Of a DNA stretch of 58,105 bases, positions 8,900-18,916 are shown one piece after another (position 1 is the stretch's first letter; every line of letters starts with the position of its first letter). Made by a program: the position numbers and the translations under genes. The notes beneath the pieces are model-generated. The model was not told where the DNA came from, made no database searches, and saw only the letters and a list, made by a program, of their open reading frames with translations. The stretch comes from Alphaproteobacteria bacterium (lineage in GTDB: Bacteria; Pseudomonadota; Alphaproteobacteria; Acetobacterales; Acetobacteraceae), in the NCBI GenBank assembly GCA_016869735.1, contig VGDL01000018.1, positions 1 through 58,105 of the forward strand. The letters run 5' to 3'.

Positions 8900-9634
8900 G
8901 TGAATGAGGAAAATTTCCACTCGCTTCTGCATCGCCCCGGCACGCTGGTGGATATCGGCGCGCATGATGGCTTGCTGACCATCCCACTTGCGCGCCTGCC
9001 CGATAGCCGGGTGCTGGCCTTCGAACCCCTGCCCAGCGCCTATGCCCGGCTGCAAGCAGCGCTGCGGGCGACCTTTGGCAAGGCGCCTGCCAATGTTGAC
9101 TGCCACCATCTGGCTTTGGGTGATCATCAGGGCAGCATCACGCTTGCCATGCCCGTGCTGGATGGGGTGGCGCAGGAACAATGGGCCAGCACCGCCAAGG
9201 ATTACGCGGCGCATGTCTCGGGCCGTGTGGCGGTGGAACGCTTCACCGTGCCGCTCCGTCGCTTGGATGATTTTGCGCTAGCTGATGTCACCGCCATCAA
9301 GCTGGATGCCGAGGGCGCCGAATATGAAATTCTGCGCGGTGCGCGGGAAACATTGCTGCGCTGCCGCCCGGTGCTGACTTTGGAAGTGGAAGAACGCCAC
9401 CGCGCGGGCAGCACCTATGCGGTGCCGGCCTTTCTGGATGCACTCGGCTACGATGTATTCTTCGAATTGAACGGCGCCTGGCATCCCATGGCCGATCTGG
9501 ATCGCGCGACCATGCAACGCGCTTCGCCTGACCCTTCGGTGTTTGAAGCCTCAGACCCTTATGTTTTTGTATTCTACGCCCTGCCGCGTGAAGAAAGTGC
9601 CGCAATGCTCGCCACGCTGCGCCGCGCGGGTTAA
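8900..9634 (+). CDS. FkbM family SAM-dependent methyltransferase
   Basis: A 244-residue methyltransferase with a Rossmann SAM-binding motif I (VDIGAHDG, about residues 17-24), an acidic strand end at VLAFEP, and the FkbM signature KLDAEGAEYEIL (about 132-143). FkbM enzymes O-methylate sugars, polyketides or lipids; the substrate here is unknown. The start is GTG 8900; the nearby ATG at 8904 is out of frame. It is divergent from the BLUF gene across a 70-bp shared promoter region, and its stop overlaps the end of epmA by 4 bp. Confidence 0.85.
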   Translation: MNEENFHSLLHRPGTLVDIGAHDGLLTIPLARLPDSRVLAFEPLPSAYARLQAALRATFGKAPANVDCHHLALGDHQGSITLAMPVLDGVAQEQWASTAKDYAAHVSGRVAVERFTVPLRRLDDFALADVTAIKLDAEGAEYEILRGARETLLRCRPVLTLEVEERHRAGSTYAVPAFLDALGYDVFFELNGAWHPMADLDRATMQRASPDPSVFEASDPYVFVFYALPREESAAMLATLRRAG

Positions 9635-10644
9635 AGCCACAGCACATCGCCAATCTCACGCGCGCCGGAAACGAGCATCGCCAGCCGATCAAAGCCAAGC
9701 GCGATGCCGCTGGTGGCCGGCATGCCGTGTTCCAGGGCCGCCAGGAAATCCTCATCAACCTCCCAGCCATGTTCTCCACTGATGCGGCGGCGTTCGACCG
9801 CATCAGCAACGAAGCGGGCGCGTTGTTCGCCAGCATCGGTCAACTCATCAAAGGCATTGGCGAGTTCGAGGCCGGCGACAAACAATTCAAAGCGCAGAGC
9901 GGCGCGCGGGTCCGCCGGGTCACGTCGCGCAAGGGCCGCCTGCGGCGCGGGCCAATGGGTCAGGAAGGTCGCGCGCCCACGCCCGAGATTTGGTTCGATG
10001 TGTTCAAGCAATAGGCGGAAGAACACATCCTCCCACCCCTCATCGGCGCGGGGTGCGAAGCCGGCAGCCTGGGCGGCGGCATGGAGCCGCGCGGCATCAC
10101 CCTCGGTCGCCAGAATATCCAACCCATTGCACCAGCGATCAAAAGCTTCCGCCATGGTGATGCGTTCAAAGGGCAGGCTGAGATCGGTGGTGACAGCGCC
10201 ATGCGCCACAATGCGCGGCGCGACGCAGCGCACATAATCCTCAGTCTCAGCGATCAAACCTTCAAAGCCAAGGTCAGGGCGATACCATTCCAGCATGGTA
10301 AATTCCGGCGCGTGGCGGGGAGATTTTTCGCCATTCCGCCACACCCGCGCCAATTCAAAGATCGGCCCCGCGCCCGCCACCAATAGCCGCTTCAGCGCTA
10401 ATTCCGGAGAGGTACGCAGCCAAAGATCGCGCGACGCACCCTGGCCCAAATGCGCTTCATACCTGGTCGCGAAAGCGCGCAAATGCACTTCCGCCCCCGG
10501 GGCGGGGACCAAAGCGGGCGTTTCCACCTCGCGGTAGCCGCGGGCATAGAAAAAGGCGCGTGTTTCGGCGGTAAGCCGCGCGCGGCGTTCCAAAAAGGGC
10601 AGCCGCGCGGCAAAAGCTTTCGGGTGCCAGGGGGGCAGGGGCAT
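9631..10644 (-). CDS. epmA: elongation factor P lysine ligase EpmA (GenX/PoxA)
   Basis: EpmA is a paralogue of the class II lysyl-tRNA synthetase catalytic core that attaches (R)-beta-lysine to a conserved lysine of EF-P. The 337-residue protein has only the catalytic core (no anticodon-binding domain), with motif 2 near RVWRNGEKSPRHAPEFTMLEWY and motif 3 GIALGFDRLAML. ATG 10644 (MPLPPWHPKAF) is chosen because the 41 upstream residues in the same frame would overlap the divergent epmB. Since the window also encodes a class I LysRS, this gene is unlikely to be the housekeeping synthetase. Confidence 0.92.
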   Translation of the reverse strand: MPLPPWHPKAFAARLPFLERRARLTAETRAFFYARGYREVETPALVPAPGAEVHLRAFATRYEAHLGQGASRDLWLRTSPELALKRLLVAGAGPIFELARVWRNGEKSPRHAPEFTMLEWYRPDLGFEGLIAETEDYVRCVAPRIVAHGAVTTDLSLPFERITMAEAFDRWCNGLDILATEGDAARLHAAAQAAGFAPRADEGWEDVFFRLLLEHIEPNLGRGRATFLTHWPAPQAALARRDPADPRAALRFELFVAGLELANAFDELTDAGEQRARFVADAVERRRISGEHGWEVDEDFLAALEHGMPATSGIALGFDRLAMLVSGAREIGDVLWL

Positions 10645-10681
10645 TGCTGCGCTTTCAGGGCTGGTATAGGCGCAGGGGACC

Positions 10682-11662
10682 ATGCCCCAGCCCATCGCCC
10701 AGGACCAGACCCGCACGCTCCGCAGCCCGCAAGACCTTATGCGCGCTGGCTTGGTGGCACCAGCCACCGTACCCGCCCTAGAAGCTATTGCCGCGCGCTA
10801 CGCCACCGCCATCACGCCTGCCATGGCCGCGCTGATCAAGCCCGATGATCCCGCTGATCCGATCGGGCTGCAGTATATCCCCGATGCGGCGGAGCTGATT
10901 ACTGCGCCGCATGAGTTGGAAGACCCGACCGCGGATGCGCCCTTCACGCCGGTGAAGGGCGTTGTGCATCGCTACCCGGACCGTGCGCTGCTGAAGCCCC
11001 TACTCGCCTGCCCGGTTTATTGCCGATTTTGTTTTCGGCGCGAAAAGGTGGGCCCGGATGGAGGCTTGCTCACGGAAGCGGAATTGCAGGAAGCGCTCGC
11101 GTGGTTTGAAGGCAATACCGCGATCCGAGAGGTAATCCTGACCGGCGGCGATCCGCTGATGCTTTCAGCCCGGCGGCTTGGCGAGATACTCGGGCGGCTG
11201 GCCGGCTTGGCGCATATTGAAACGCTGCGCATCCACACGCGTGTGCCGGTGGCTGATCCTGCGCGGGTAACGGCGCCGCTGGTCGCGGCCATGCGGCAGG
11301 CCAAGCCAGTTGTCATCGCCGTGCATGCCAACCACGCGCGCGAATTCACGTCGGATGCAGGGGTAGCGCTGGCGCGGCTGGCGGATGCGGGCGTTCCCCT
11401 GCTTGGGCAGACGGTCCTGCTGCGCGGGGTAAATGCTGATGCTGCCGCGATGGAGGCATTGCTGCGCGCCATGATCCGCAACCGTATCAAACCTTATTAT
11501 TTGCACAGCCTGGACCCGGCGCCAGGTACGGCGCGGTTTCAGGTGCCAGAAGCCGATGGCTTGGCGCTGATGGCGGCATTGCGCGGGCGGCTGCCCGGCC
11601 ATGCGCTGCCGCTTTTTGTGCGCGAAACGCCGATGGGGGGCGGGAAGAAGCCGGTCGCTTAA
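10682..11662 (+). CDS. epmB: EF-P lysine 2,3-aminomutase-like radical SAM protein EpmB
   Basis: A 326-residue radical SAM enzyme of the lysine 2,3-aminomutase family that makes (R)-beta-lysine for EF-P modification. The [4Fe-4S] cluster motif CPVYCRFC gives C110-x3-C114-x2-C117. Other family marks are GVVHRYPDRAL before the motif, EVILTGGDPL, and NRIKPYYLHSLDPAPGT near the PLP lysine region. It is shorter than clostridial aminomutases (about 415 residues), as expected for EpmB. It is divergent from epmA with only 37 bp between start codons, so the two share a regulatory region. Confidence 0.92.
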   Translation: MPQPIAQDQTRTLRSPQDLMRAGLVAPATVPALEAIAARYATAITPAMAALIKPDDPADPIGLQYIPDAAELITAPHELEDPTADAPFTPVKGVVHRYPDRALLKPLLACPVYCRFCFRREKVGPDGGLLTEAELQEALAWFEGNTAIREVILTGGDPLMLSARRLGEILGRLAGLAHIETLRIHTRVPVADPARVTAPLVAAMRQAKPVVIAVHANHAREFTSDAGVALARLADAGVPLLGQTVLLRGVNADAAAMEALLRAMIRNRIKPYYLHSLDPAPGTARFQVPEADGLALMAALRGRLPGHALPLFVRETPMGGGKKPVA

Positions 11663-11688
11663 AGGGAACGAATCGATTGGTAGTTTTA

Positions 11689-12834
11689 TCACACCAAAGG
11701 CAGCGCCAGCAATTCCTTCAGCAATTCCACCGTGCGCGCGGGTTGTTCCTGTTGCACCCAATGCCCAGCCCCCGGCACCAGATGCGCCGCCGCCATGCGA
11801 GTGCAGGCGATGCCCTGCATACGCTCAAACGCGCCCGGTGCTTGAAACACTCCCCAATCCGCGGCACCGGCGATGAAGACCGAAGGCACATCAATGCTGC
11901 GCCCGGCAAACAGCGCCAAATCCGCATTCACTTCCGGCGCGAAGCGCGTCCGATACCAATTGAGACCACCCTGAAATCCGGTCCGGCCATATTCATGCGC
12001 ATAAACGGCCATTTCCGCTTCCGTCATCCAGGCGCAACCCGCAACCTCAGCAGCGCTTGGCATTTCATGCGCGACGGTCTCCGGCATCGTCTCGGCCCGG
12101 TCCATAACGTAATAGGTCGGCAGTTTCGCCATTTCCTCGGCCGACCAATCGCGCAGCTTATGCGGTTTGTTGGCGGCCCAATCAGCGCTTTTGTGGTGGT
12201 AATAGGCGCGGAAGAATGCATGCAGCCCCTGCGCCGCGCCCATCATATCCGCATTAGCCGGGCGTGTAGCGTAATAGGCATGGTAGTGTTTGCGCGGGCG
12301 CGGCAGTGCGGCCAAAGCCTCATCCAGCCCCGGCATGGCGGAAGAACCGCTGGAAGCCTGCCCGGGCTTCGGCCAATCCAGCCCGCCGGCGAAAGGCGCG
12401 CTCATGAGCGCAACCCGGCGAAACACATCGGGGCGCGTCAGCGCGCACCAGGCGGCCACGGGCGATCCAAAATCATGCCCAATCACCGCCGCCACGTCGC
12501 GGTAGCCGAGCGCCGCCACCACCCCCAGCGCATCACGTACCAGATTGGTCAGGCGAAATGGCGCCAGCGGCGCGTCATAATCCGTATCGCAGCCCGTCGT
12601 GCGGCCATAGCCGCGCTGATCCGGCGCCACCACGTGATAGCCCATCGCCGCCAAGGGCAGCATCACATGGCGCCAGGAGTAAGCAAGTTCCGGAAAGCCA
12701 TGCAGTAGCAAAAGACACGGCCGCCCCGGCGTTTCATGCCCCGCTTCCAGCATATGGACGCGAAGCCCATTGATGCCTTCCAGAAAACGGGCGCGGATGC
12801 CCTGCGGCAGGGTTGGTGAGCTCAGCGGTTCCAT
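11689..12834 (-). CDS. alpha/beta hydrolase, epoxide hydrolase-like
   Basis: A 381-residue alpha/beta hydrolase. LLHGFPELAYSWRH carries the HGxP oxyanion motif at about 45-48. The nucleophile elbow is GHDFGS (119-124) with Asp121 as nucleophile, the form seen in epoxide hydrolases and haloalkane dehalogenases rather than serine esterases. The acid is probably in the IAGAADWGVF region and the base is His in GAGHWVQQE. ATG 12834 has AAGGAAGG about 9 bases upstream; the frame stays open upstream but those residues look non-coding and overlap the divergent ligase. The substrate is unknown. Confidence 0.85.
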   Translation of the reverse strand: MEPLSSPTLPQGIRARFLEGINGLRVHMLEAGHETPGRPCLLLLHGFPELAYSWRHVMLPLAAMGYHVVAPDQRGYGRTTGCDTDYDAPLAPFRLTNLVRDALGVVAALGYRDVAAVIGHDFGSPVAAWCALTRPDVFRRVALMSAPFAGGLDWPKPGQASSGSSAMPGLDEALAALPRPRKHYHAYYATRPANADMMGAAQGLHAFFRAYYHHKSADWAANKPHKLRDWSAEEMAKLPTYYVMDRAETMPETVAHEMPSAAEVAGCAWMTEAEMAVYAHEYGRTGFQGGLNWYRTRFAPEVNADLALFAGRSIDVPSVFIAGAADWGVFQAPGAFERMQGIACTRMAAAHLVPGAGHWVQQEQPARTVELLKELLALPLV

Positions 12835-12931
12835 GGCGGTGTTTCCTTCCTTGCCCCCCATCCGGCCCGAAGCGCGCCCCACAATCAAGCCCCGCATTGA
12901 CGCGCGCCCCGGCTGGCGAGACTCTGCCCCC

Positions 12932-14476
12932 ATGCAGGATGGTATCCCCTGGTCGTCTGACCTTCTGATTCTGGCGCAACGCTTCGGCCCGCGTAGCGCA
13001 ATCACCGATGGCACCGCCACCATCACCTATGCCGCGCTATCGGCCCGCGCCCATGGCCTGGCGCGGCGCTTGATCGCGGAAGGCTTCAAGCCCGGCCAGC
13101 CGGTCGCGACCTTTGTGCCCAATGGCTGCGATGCGCCCTGGGTCAGCTACGGCTTGACGATGGCGGGTGTGGCCGAAACGCCCTGCAATACGGGCTCGAC
13201 CGATGCGGAACTTGGCTGGTTTGCACAGCTTACTGGCTTCAAGCGTATTGTCGCGCCGCAAGCATTCTGTGCGCGGCTGGCGGGGCTTGGGTTTGAACCC
13301 CTCGCGCTGGAAGACATCGCCCCAGATGAAAGCGGGGCGCCGCTGCCCCCTGTGCCAGCCGATGCCTGGGGGCGGATCATTTTCACCTCTGGCACCACGG
13401 GCAAGCCGAAAGCCATTCTGCACAGCCATGGCGGGCGCTACCTTGCCAATATCCTGCAACGCGCCGTTTTGCCCTTCACGCCGGAACCGGGGGAGCGTGT
13501 GCTGCTCATGACGCCCTTCACCCATGGTGCGGCGCTGATCACCTATGCCTGGCTTGATCATGGGGGCGAGGTTGTCTTGCAGGATGGTGTGCGGGCGGAG
13601 CGCATCGCGCCGGTCCTCGCCGCACCCAGGCTTGCCGCGATTTTCGCCCCGCCCACTGTGCTGGCCAAGCTTTTGGCGCTATTTCCGGGCCGGGCAGTGC
13701 CGGGGCTGAAGGTGATTTTCTGCGGTACGCAGACGCTCACGCGCGATCTTTACGCACGTGCGGCGGCGCAATTCGGCCCGGTGGTGCGCGTGACCTATGG
13801 CATGAGTGAATGTTTCAACCCCATCACGGTGCTGGAAGGCCCGGATGTGGCGGCAGCGATGGAAGAAGCCGAGGATGGCCTGGGCGCCAATCTTGGCTGG
13901 CCGGCGACCGGGGTTGAAATCGCCATCCGGGATGAAGCCGGCGTGCCCCTGCCCCACGGCGATTCCGGCGATATCTGGCTGCGCGCCCGGCATATGAATA
14001 TCGGCATGATCGGCGCGGATGGCTTTGTGCCGCGCCCTGCCGGCGCCTGGCACCGCACTGGCGATCTGGGCGCGGTGGATGCGCGCGGGCGGCTGCGGCT
14101 GGCGGGCCGGGCTTCGGATGTGATGAAAAGCGGCGGCTACCGCGTCCACCCGGCAGAAATCGAAATGGTGCTGGAAGAAGCCGGCCAGGGCCGCGCGATT
14201 TGCGTGCTGGGCCTAGCTTCCGATTACTGGGGCGAAGTCATCATCGCGGTCGCAGATGGCCTGGCTTCCGGCTGGGAAGTTGCGGCACTACCCTTGGCGG
14301 AACAATTGGCGCGTCATAAACGCCCCCGCGCTTGGGTCAGCCTGCCGGAATTGCCTCGCAATGCGCAGGGAAAGGTGGTGCGCGCGCGCGTGCGGGATGC
14401 GGTGCTGGAGCGCTGGCGGCTGGAAGATGGGCCGCATCCACGCCTGATACCGGCCCCTGCCGGAAAGGATGAATGA
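12932..14476 (+). CDS. AMP-dependent acyl-CoA synthetase/ligase
   Basis: A 514-residue ANL-superfamily enzyme that activates a carboxylic acid with ATP and usually passes it to CoA. The P-loop FTSGTTGKPKA is at about residues 151-161; VTYGMSECFNP carries the A5 motif, HRTGDLGAVDARGRL the A7 hinge aspartate region, GYRVHPAEIE the A8 motif, and NAQGKVVR the A10 catalytic lysine. All core motifs are intact; acyl specificity is not evident. The ATG at 12932 is chosen because family members start just before this point. It ends 3 bp before hemJ, so the two are probably co-transcribed. Confidence 0.9.
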   Translation: MQDGIPWSSDLLILAQRFGPRSAITDGTATITYAALSARAHGLARRLIAEGFKPGQPVATFVPNGCDAPWVSYGLTMAGVAETPCNTGSTDAELGWFAQLTGFKRIVAPQAFCARLAGLGFEPLALEDIAPDESGAPLPPVPADAWGRIIFTSGTTGKPKAILHSHGGRYLANILQRAVLPFTPEPGERVLLMTPFTHGAALITYAWLDHGGEVVLQDGVRAERIAPVLAAPRLAAIFAPPTVLAKLLALFPGRAVPGLKVIFCGTQTLTRDLYARAAAQFGPVVRVTYGMSECFNPITVLEGPDVAAAMEEAEDGLGANLGWPATGVEIAIRDEAGVPLPHGDSGDIWLRARHMNIGMIGADGFVPRPAGAWHRTGDLGAVDARGRLRLAGRASDVMKSGGYRVHPAEIEMVLEEAGQGRAICVLGLASDYWGEVIIAVADGLASGWEVAALPLAEQLARHKRPRAWVSLPELPRNAQGKVVRARVRDAVLERWRLEDGPHPRLIPAPAGKDE

Positions 14477-14479
14477 CCC

Positions 14480-14932
14480 ATGGTGATTGAGGCTCTGGCC
14501 CCCTTTTATGCCTGGACCAAGGCTTTGCATCTGATCAGCGTTTTCGCCTGGATGGCAGGGCTTTTCTACCTGCCCCGGCTTTACGTCTATCACACGCAGC
14601 AGGCGCCCGGCTCCGCCCAGGTGGCGCTGTTCAAGACAATGGAACGGCGCCTGCTGCGGGCCATTATGAACCCTGCCATGATCAGCGCCTGGGTCTTTGG
14701 CCTGCTGTTGATCCTGACCCCCGGCGTGGTGGATTGGCGCGCTGGCTGGTGGCACGGCAAGCTTTTGGGCCTTTTGGGCATGACGGCCTTTCACATGGAT
14801 TTGGCCCGCGCCCGGCGGCTTTTCGCCGAGGAGCGCAGTACCCGCAGTGAAAGATCCTGGCGCATCGCCAATGAGGTGCCGACCCTGCTGCTGATCCTGA
14901 TTGTCATCATGGTGATCGTGAAGCCCTTCTGA
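14480..14932 (+). CDS. hemJ: protoporphyrinogen IX oxidase HemJ
   Basis: HemJ is a small membrane protein that oxidises protoporphyrinogen IX to protoporphyrin IX, the penultimate step of haem synthesis, in bacteria lacking HemG/HemY. The 150-residue sequence has about four hydrophobic helices and the conserved N-terminal segment W-x-K-x-x-H-x-x-x-x-x-x-W-M-x-G-x-F-Y-L-P-R (residues about 12-33), including the histidine thought to bind haem. Basic residues in TMERRLLRAIMNPA and the WWHGKL segment also fit. hemJ directly before rho is a recurrent alphaproteobacterial arrangement. Confidence 0.93.
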   Translation: MVIEALAPFYAWTKALHLISVFAWMAGLFYLPRLYVYHTQQAPGSAQVALFKTMERRLLRAIMNPAMISAWVFGLLLILTPGVVDWRAGWWHGKLLGLLGMTAFHMDLARARRLFAEERSTRSERSWRIANEVPTLLLILIVIMVIVKPF

Positions 14933-14939
14933 TCCGTGG

Positions 14940-14968
14940 TTGACGCGAGGCCGCGGGCTTCATACATA
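14940..14968 (+). promoter_or_regulatory. sigma-70-type promoter for rho
   Basis: A TTGACG -35 box (14940-14945) and a TACATA -10 box (14963-14968) are separated by exactly 17 bases, just after the hemJ stop. Transcription from here would give a leader of about 150 nt before the rho ATG at 15127. Rho is autoregulated in several bacteria by termination within such a leader, but I see no specific element that proves it here. Confidence 0.6.
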
Positions 14969-15126
14969 AATGGTCCTTCCTTTCGCGGCCCCGGCGATCC
15001 CTGATCGGCGCTGCCGCATTTCCCTTCTACCCGATAACGGGACATTCATGGATGCGCCGCGTTCTGCGTTTTGCATCGTGATTCAGATCCTGCTTTCTCA
15101 AGCTTCACGGAACGCCAAGGCACCAA

Positions 15127-16401
15127 ATGCATCTTTCAGAACTCAAGGCGAAAAGCCCCGCGGACCTCCTCGCATTCGCTGAGGAATTGCAGATTGAAAA
15201 CGCGTCATCGCTGCGCAAGCAGGATATGATGTTCGCGATCCTGAAGACCCTCGCGGATAATGATCAGGCGATTTTCGGCGAAGGGACGCTTGAAATCCTT
15301 TCGGATGGTTTCGGCTATCTGCGCAGCCCGCAAGCGAATTTCCTGCCGGGCCCGGATGATATTTATGTCTCCCCCGCCCAGGTGCGCCGCTTTGGCTTGC
15401 GCACGGGCGATACGGTGGAAGGCCAGATCAGGGCGCCCAAGGATGGGGAGAGGTATTTCTCCCTGCTCAAGGTCAATGCGATCAATTTCGAAGACCCGGA
15501 AAGCCTGCGGCATCGGATCAATTTCGATAACCTGACGCCGCTTTATCCGAACCGTCGGCTCAAGATGGAAAATCCGGAGGTTGAAAGCGTCGCGAAAGGG
15601 CCGACCAAGGACAATACGCATCGCGTCATTGATCTGATCTCCCCGATCGGGATGGGTCAGCGCGCCTTGATTGTAGCGCCGCCGCGCACGGGTAAAACCG
15701 TGATGCTGCAGAATATCGCCAAATCCATCACGGCGAATAACCCCGAAGTCTTCCTGATGGTGCTGCTAATTGACGAACGGCCCGAGGAAGTGACCGACAT
15801 GGCCCGCACCGTGCGCGGTGAGGTTGTGGCGAGCACCTTTGACGAACCAGCGACTCGCCATGTGCAAGTGACCGAAATGGTGCTGGAAAAAGCCAAGCGC
15901 TTGGTGGAACACAAGCGCGATGTGGTGATTTTGCTGGATAGCATCACGCGTCTGGGCCGCGCCTATAACTCCGTAGTGCCGTCATCGGGCAAGGTGCTAA
16001 CCGGTGGTGTGGATGCCAATGCGTTGCAGCGCCCGAAGCGTTTCTTTGGTGCCGCGCGCAATATTGAAGAAGGCGGGTCGCTGACGATCATCGCGACCGC
16101 GCTGATTGATACCGGCAGCCGCATGGATGAAGTGATCTTCGAAGAATTCAAAGGCACCGGCAATTGCGAAATCGTGCTGGATCGGAAGCTTTCCGACAAG
16201 CGCACCTTCCCCGCGATTGACATCACCAAATCCGGCACGCGTAAGGAAGAATTGCTGGTGGATCGCGGTACGCTTTCCAAGATGTGGGTGCTGCGCCGTA
16301 TCCTGAACCCGATGGGCACACAGGATGCGATGGAATTCCTGTTGGACAAGCTGAAATACAGTAAGACCAACCAGGATTTCTTCGACGCGATGAATACTTG
16401 A
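15127..16401 (+). CDS. rho: transcription termination factor Rho
   Basis: Rho is the hexameric RNA-dependent ATPase that terminates transcription. The 424-residue protein has the N-terminal Rho_N helix bundle (about 1-45), the cold-shock-like RNA-binding domain containing [22 protein letters not shown] (about 61-82), the Walker A motif APPRTGKT (184-191), a Walker B region [16 protein letters not shown], and the secondary RNA site around [18 protein letters not shown]. It is full length. It is preceded by its own strong promoter and followed after 18 bp by the rhamnose operon, so some read-through into rfbB is possible. Confidence 0.98.
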   Translation: MHLSELKAKSPADLLAFAEELQIENASSLRKQDMMFAILKTLADNDQAIFGEGTLEILSDGFGYLRSPQANFLPGPDDIYVSPAQVRRFGLRTGDTVEGQIRAPKDGERYFSLLKVNAINFEDPESLRHRINFDNLTPLYPNRRLKMENPEVESVAKGPTKDNTHRVIDLISPIGMGQRALIVAPPRTGKTVMLQNIAKSITANNPEVFLMVLLIDERPEEVTDMARTVRGEVVASTFDEPATRHVQVTEMVLEKAKRLVEHKRDVVILLDSITRLGRAYNSVVPSSGKVLTGGVDANALQRPKRFFGAARNIEEGGSLTIIATALIDTGSRMDEVIFEEFKGTGNCEIVLDRKLSDKRTFPAIDITKSGTRKEELLVDRGTLSKMWVLRRILNPMGTQDAMEFLLDKLKYSKTNQDFFDAMNT

Positions 16402-16419
16402 TCTGGGGAGGGTGGCGTC

Positions 16420-17481
16420 ATGGTCATTCTGCTGACAGGCGGGATGGGCTTCATTGGATCGGCGGTGGTGCGGCATTTGCTGGCGACCACCGATGCGATT
16501 GTCGTGAATATTGACAGGCTGACCTATGCCGCGAGCCCTGAATCCCTTGGTGATTGGCTGAAATCCCCGCGCCATCAGCATCTGGCGCTGGATATTTGCG
16601 ACCCGGCCGCGATGCGCGATGCCTTCGCCCGCTTCAAGCCCGCGCGCGTGATGCATCTGGCGGCCGAATCCCATGTGGATCGTTCGATTGATGGGCCGGC
16701 GGAATTCATCCAGACCAATGTTGTGGGCACGCAAGTTCTGCTGGAAGCGGCGCGGGAATATTGGCAAGGGCTGGAAGGTAGCGCCAAGGCTGATTTCCGC
16801 TTCCATCATGTCTCAACCGATGAGGTGTTCGGGTCCCTGGAAAGCGCCGATGATGCGCCTTTTGATGAGCATACGCGCTACGATCCGCGCAGCCCTTATT
16901 CGGCTTCAAAAGCAGCGTCGGATCATTTGGTGCGCGCCTGGCGGCACACTTACGGCTTTCCATCATTCGTATCCAACACCACAAACAATTACGGGCCGTG
17001 GCAGTTTCCGGAAAAACTCATTCCCCTCGTCACGCTGAATGCTTTGGAAGGCCGGCCTTTGCCCGTGTACGGCGATGGGTCGAATATCCGCGATTGGATC
17101 CATGTGCAGGATCACGCTGAGGCCTTGGTGCTGGCGCTGATGCGCGGCGTGCCGGGTGCCACCTATTGCATCGGCCCGCGCCAGGAACGGACCAATCTGC
17201 AAGTGGTGCAGGCGATTTGCCGCACGCTGGATCGGCTGCGCCCTGATCCTGCCGGCCCGCGAGAGCGCCTGATCACTTACGTCAAAGACCGCCCCGGCCA
17301 TGATTTCCGCTACGCCATGGACCCAAGCGGCGCGGAAGCGGCGCTCGGCTGGAAGGCGCGTTATGATTTTGAGGCCGGGCTTGATCAGACCATTCGCTGG
17401 TATCTGGATAATGAAGCCTGGTGGCGGCCAATCCGCGATAAACGCTATGCGGGGCAAAGGCTCGGGGGGGTGAAATCGTGA
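16420..17481 (+). CDS. rfbB: dTDP-glucose 4,6-dehydratase
   Basis: This short-chain dehydrogenase/reductase converts dTDP-glucose to dTDP-4-keto-6-deoxyglucose, step two of dTDP-L-rhamnose synthesis. In 353 residues it has the NAD-binding [11 protein letters not shown] (about 7-17), [12 protein letters not shown], the STDEVFGSL segment with the catalytic Asp-Glu pair, and the catalytic [11 protein letters not shown]. The gene ends in a run of seven G that forms part of the ribosome site for rfbA; GTGA at 17478-17481 is a 4-bp stop/start overlap. First gene of rfbBACD. Confidence 0.96.
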   Translation: MVILLTGGMGFIGSAVVRHLLATTDAIVVNIDRLTYAASPESLGDWLKSPRHQHLALDICDPAAMRDAFARFKPARVMHLAAESHVDRSIDGPAEFIQTNVVGTQVLLEAAREYWQGLEGSAKADFRFHHVSTDEVFGSLESADDAPFDEHTRYDPRSPYSASKAASDHLVRAWRHTYGFPSFVSNTTNNYGPWQFPEKLIPLVTLNALEGRPLPVYGDGSNIRDWIHVQDHAEALVLALMRGVPGATYCIGPRQERTNLQVVQAICRTLDRLRPDPAGPRERLITYVKDRPGHDFRYAMDPSGAEAALGWKARYDFEAGLDQTIRWYLDNEAWWRPIRDKRYAGQRLGGVKS

Positions 17482-18359
17482 AGGGCATTCTGCTCGCAGG
17501 CGGGTCCGGCACACGCCTGCATCCCATGACACTGGCAGCTTCCAAGCAATTGCTGCCGGTCTATGACAAGCCGATGGTCTATTACCCGCTGGGCACGCTG
17601 ATGCTGGCGGGCATCAAGGATATTCTGCTGATCTCAACGCCGGCTGATCTGCCGGCATTCAAGCGCCTGCTTGGCAATGGCGCGCAATTCGGCATTCGCA
17701 TCAGCTATGCGGAACAGCCAAGCCCCGATGGCATCGCACAAGCCTTTCATATCGGCGCCGATTGGATTGGCGGCGAAGCCTGCGCTTTGGCTTTGGGCGA
17801 TAATATCATCTACGGCCATGGCCTGGTGGAAAGCCTGAAGGCGGCGGCGACTAATGCTGAAAATGGCCTCGCTTCCGTCTTCGGCTATCGCGTGGCGGAT
17901 CCGGAACGCTATGGTGTGGCGGAATTCGATTCAGCCGGGCGCGTGTTGTCCATTGAAGAAAAACCCGCCAAGCCGAAATCCGATTGGGCGGTGATTGGGC
18001 TTTATTTCTACGACAAGCGCGTGACGCAAATGGCGCGCGATTTGAAGCCATCCGCGCGCGGTGAATTGGAAATCACCGATCTGAACAAGGACTATCTGGC
18101 TGATGGCAGCCTGCGGGCCGAGCAATTGGGCCGTGGCTGCGCCTGGCTTGATGCCGGCACACCCGCTTCCCTGCTGCAGGCAGCGCTGTTTGTGCAGACG
18201 GTGCAAGAACGCCAAGGCTTGCAGGTCGGCTGCCCGGAAGAAATCGCCTTTCGCATGGGCTTTATTGATGCGGCGGCCTTGCGCGCTCAGGCGGATCGTT
18301 TGGGCAAGACCGCCTATGGCGTCTATTTGCGCGATTTGGCGGAAGGGCGGCTTTCGTGA
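17478..18359 (+). CDS. rfbA: glucose-1-phosphate thymidylyltransferase
   Basis: RfbA makes dTDP-glucose from dTTP and glucose-1-phosphate, the first step of dTDP-rhamnose synthesis. The 293 residues show the nucleotidyltransferase signature [16 protein letters not shown] at the N-terminus, [17 protein letters not shown], the metal-binding LGDNIIYG aspartate, and [16 protein letters not shown]. The GTG start at 17478 overlaps the rfbB stop. The 4-bp overlap with the next gene (18356-18359) points to translational coupling. Confidence 0.96.
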   Translation: MKGILLAGGSGTRLHPMTLAASKQLLPVYDKPMVYYPLGTLMLAGIKDILLISTPADLPAFKRLLGNGAQFGIRISYAEQPSPDGIAQAFHIGADWIGGEACALALGDNIIYGHGLVESLKAAATNAENGLASVFGYRVADPERYGVAEFDSAGRVLSIEEKPAKPKSDWAVIGLYFYDKRVTQMARDLKPSARGELEITDLNKDYLADGSLRAEQLGRGCAWLDAGTPASLLQAALFVQTVQERQGLQVGCPEEIAFRMGFIDAAALRAQADRLGKTAYGVYLRDLAEGRLS

Positions 18360-18916
18360 AAGCAGAACGCCTTGCGATTCCTGATCTGATCCTGATTGAA
18401 CCGGCACGTTTTGGTGATGCGCGCGGCTTTTTCAGCGAAGTCTGGTCGCGTCGGGCACTCTCCGCGCACGGAATTACCGCGGATTTCGTGCAGGATAATC
18501 ATTCGCTCTCGCGCCAAAAGGGTGTGGTGCGCGGCCTGCATTTCCAACGCCCGCCTTCTGCGCAAGGCAAGCTGGTTCGCGTGGCGCGCGGTTCCATCCT
18601 GGATATCGCGGTGGATATCCGCGAAGGCTCCGCCACCTATGGCCGGCATGTGGCCTGCGAGCTTTCATCCGCCAATTGGCAGCAGCTTTGGATCCCTGCC
18701 GGCTTTGCGCATGGTTTCGTAACACTCGAAGAAGATACCGAAGTCCTCTACAAGGTTGATGCCTATTATGATCGGGAAACTGATGCCGGCATCGCCTGGA
18801 ATGATCCAGCGCTTGGCATTGATTGGCCGGTGGACACGCCAATCCTATCGGACAAGGACCAGAAGGCACCGCGCCTTGCCGATATCGCGCCACCCTTCCC
18901 GAAAGGAACTTGGTGA
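18356..18916 (+). CDS. rfbC: dTDP-4-dehydrorhamnose 3,5-epimerase
   Basis: RfbC epimerises C3 and C5 of dTDP-4-keto-6-deoxyglucose. At 186 residues it is normal length. It has the cupin-like core with [18 protein letters not shown] (catalytic His in GLHFQ), [18 protein letters not shown], the [22 protein letters not shown] block, and the conserved [21 protein letters not shown] near the end. It overlaps rfbA by 4 bp and its TGA shares one base with the rfbD ATG. Confidence 0.96.
   Translation: MKAERLAIPDLILIEPARFGDARGFFSEVWSRRALSAHGITADFVQDNHSLSRQKGVVRGLHFQRPPSAQGKLVRVARGSILDIAVDIREGSATYGRHVACELSSANWQQLWIPAGFAHGFVTLEEDTEVLYKVDAYYDRETDAGIAWNDPALGIDWPVDTPILSDKDQKAPRLADIAPPFPKGTW

Noticed and set aside
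8830-8982. An N-terminal extension of the BLUF protein by 51 residues
   Set aside because: The extra residues overlap the divergent FkbM gene and do not resemble any BLUF protein; ATG 8829 has its own ribosome site.
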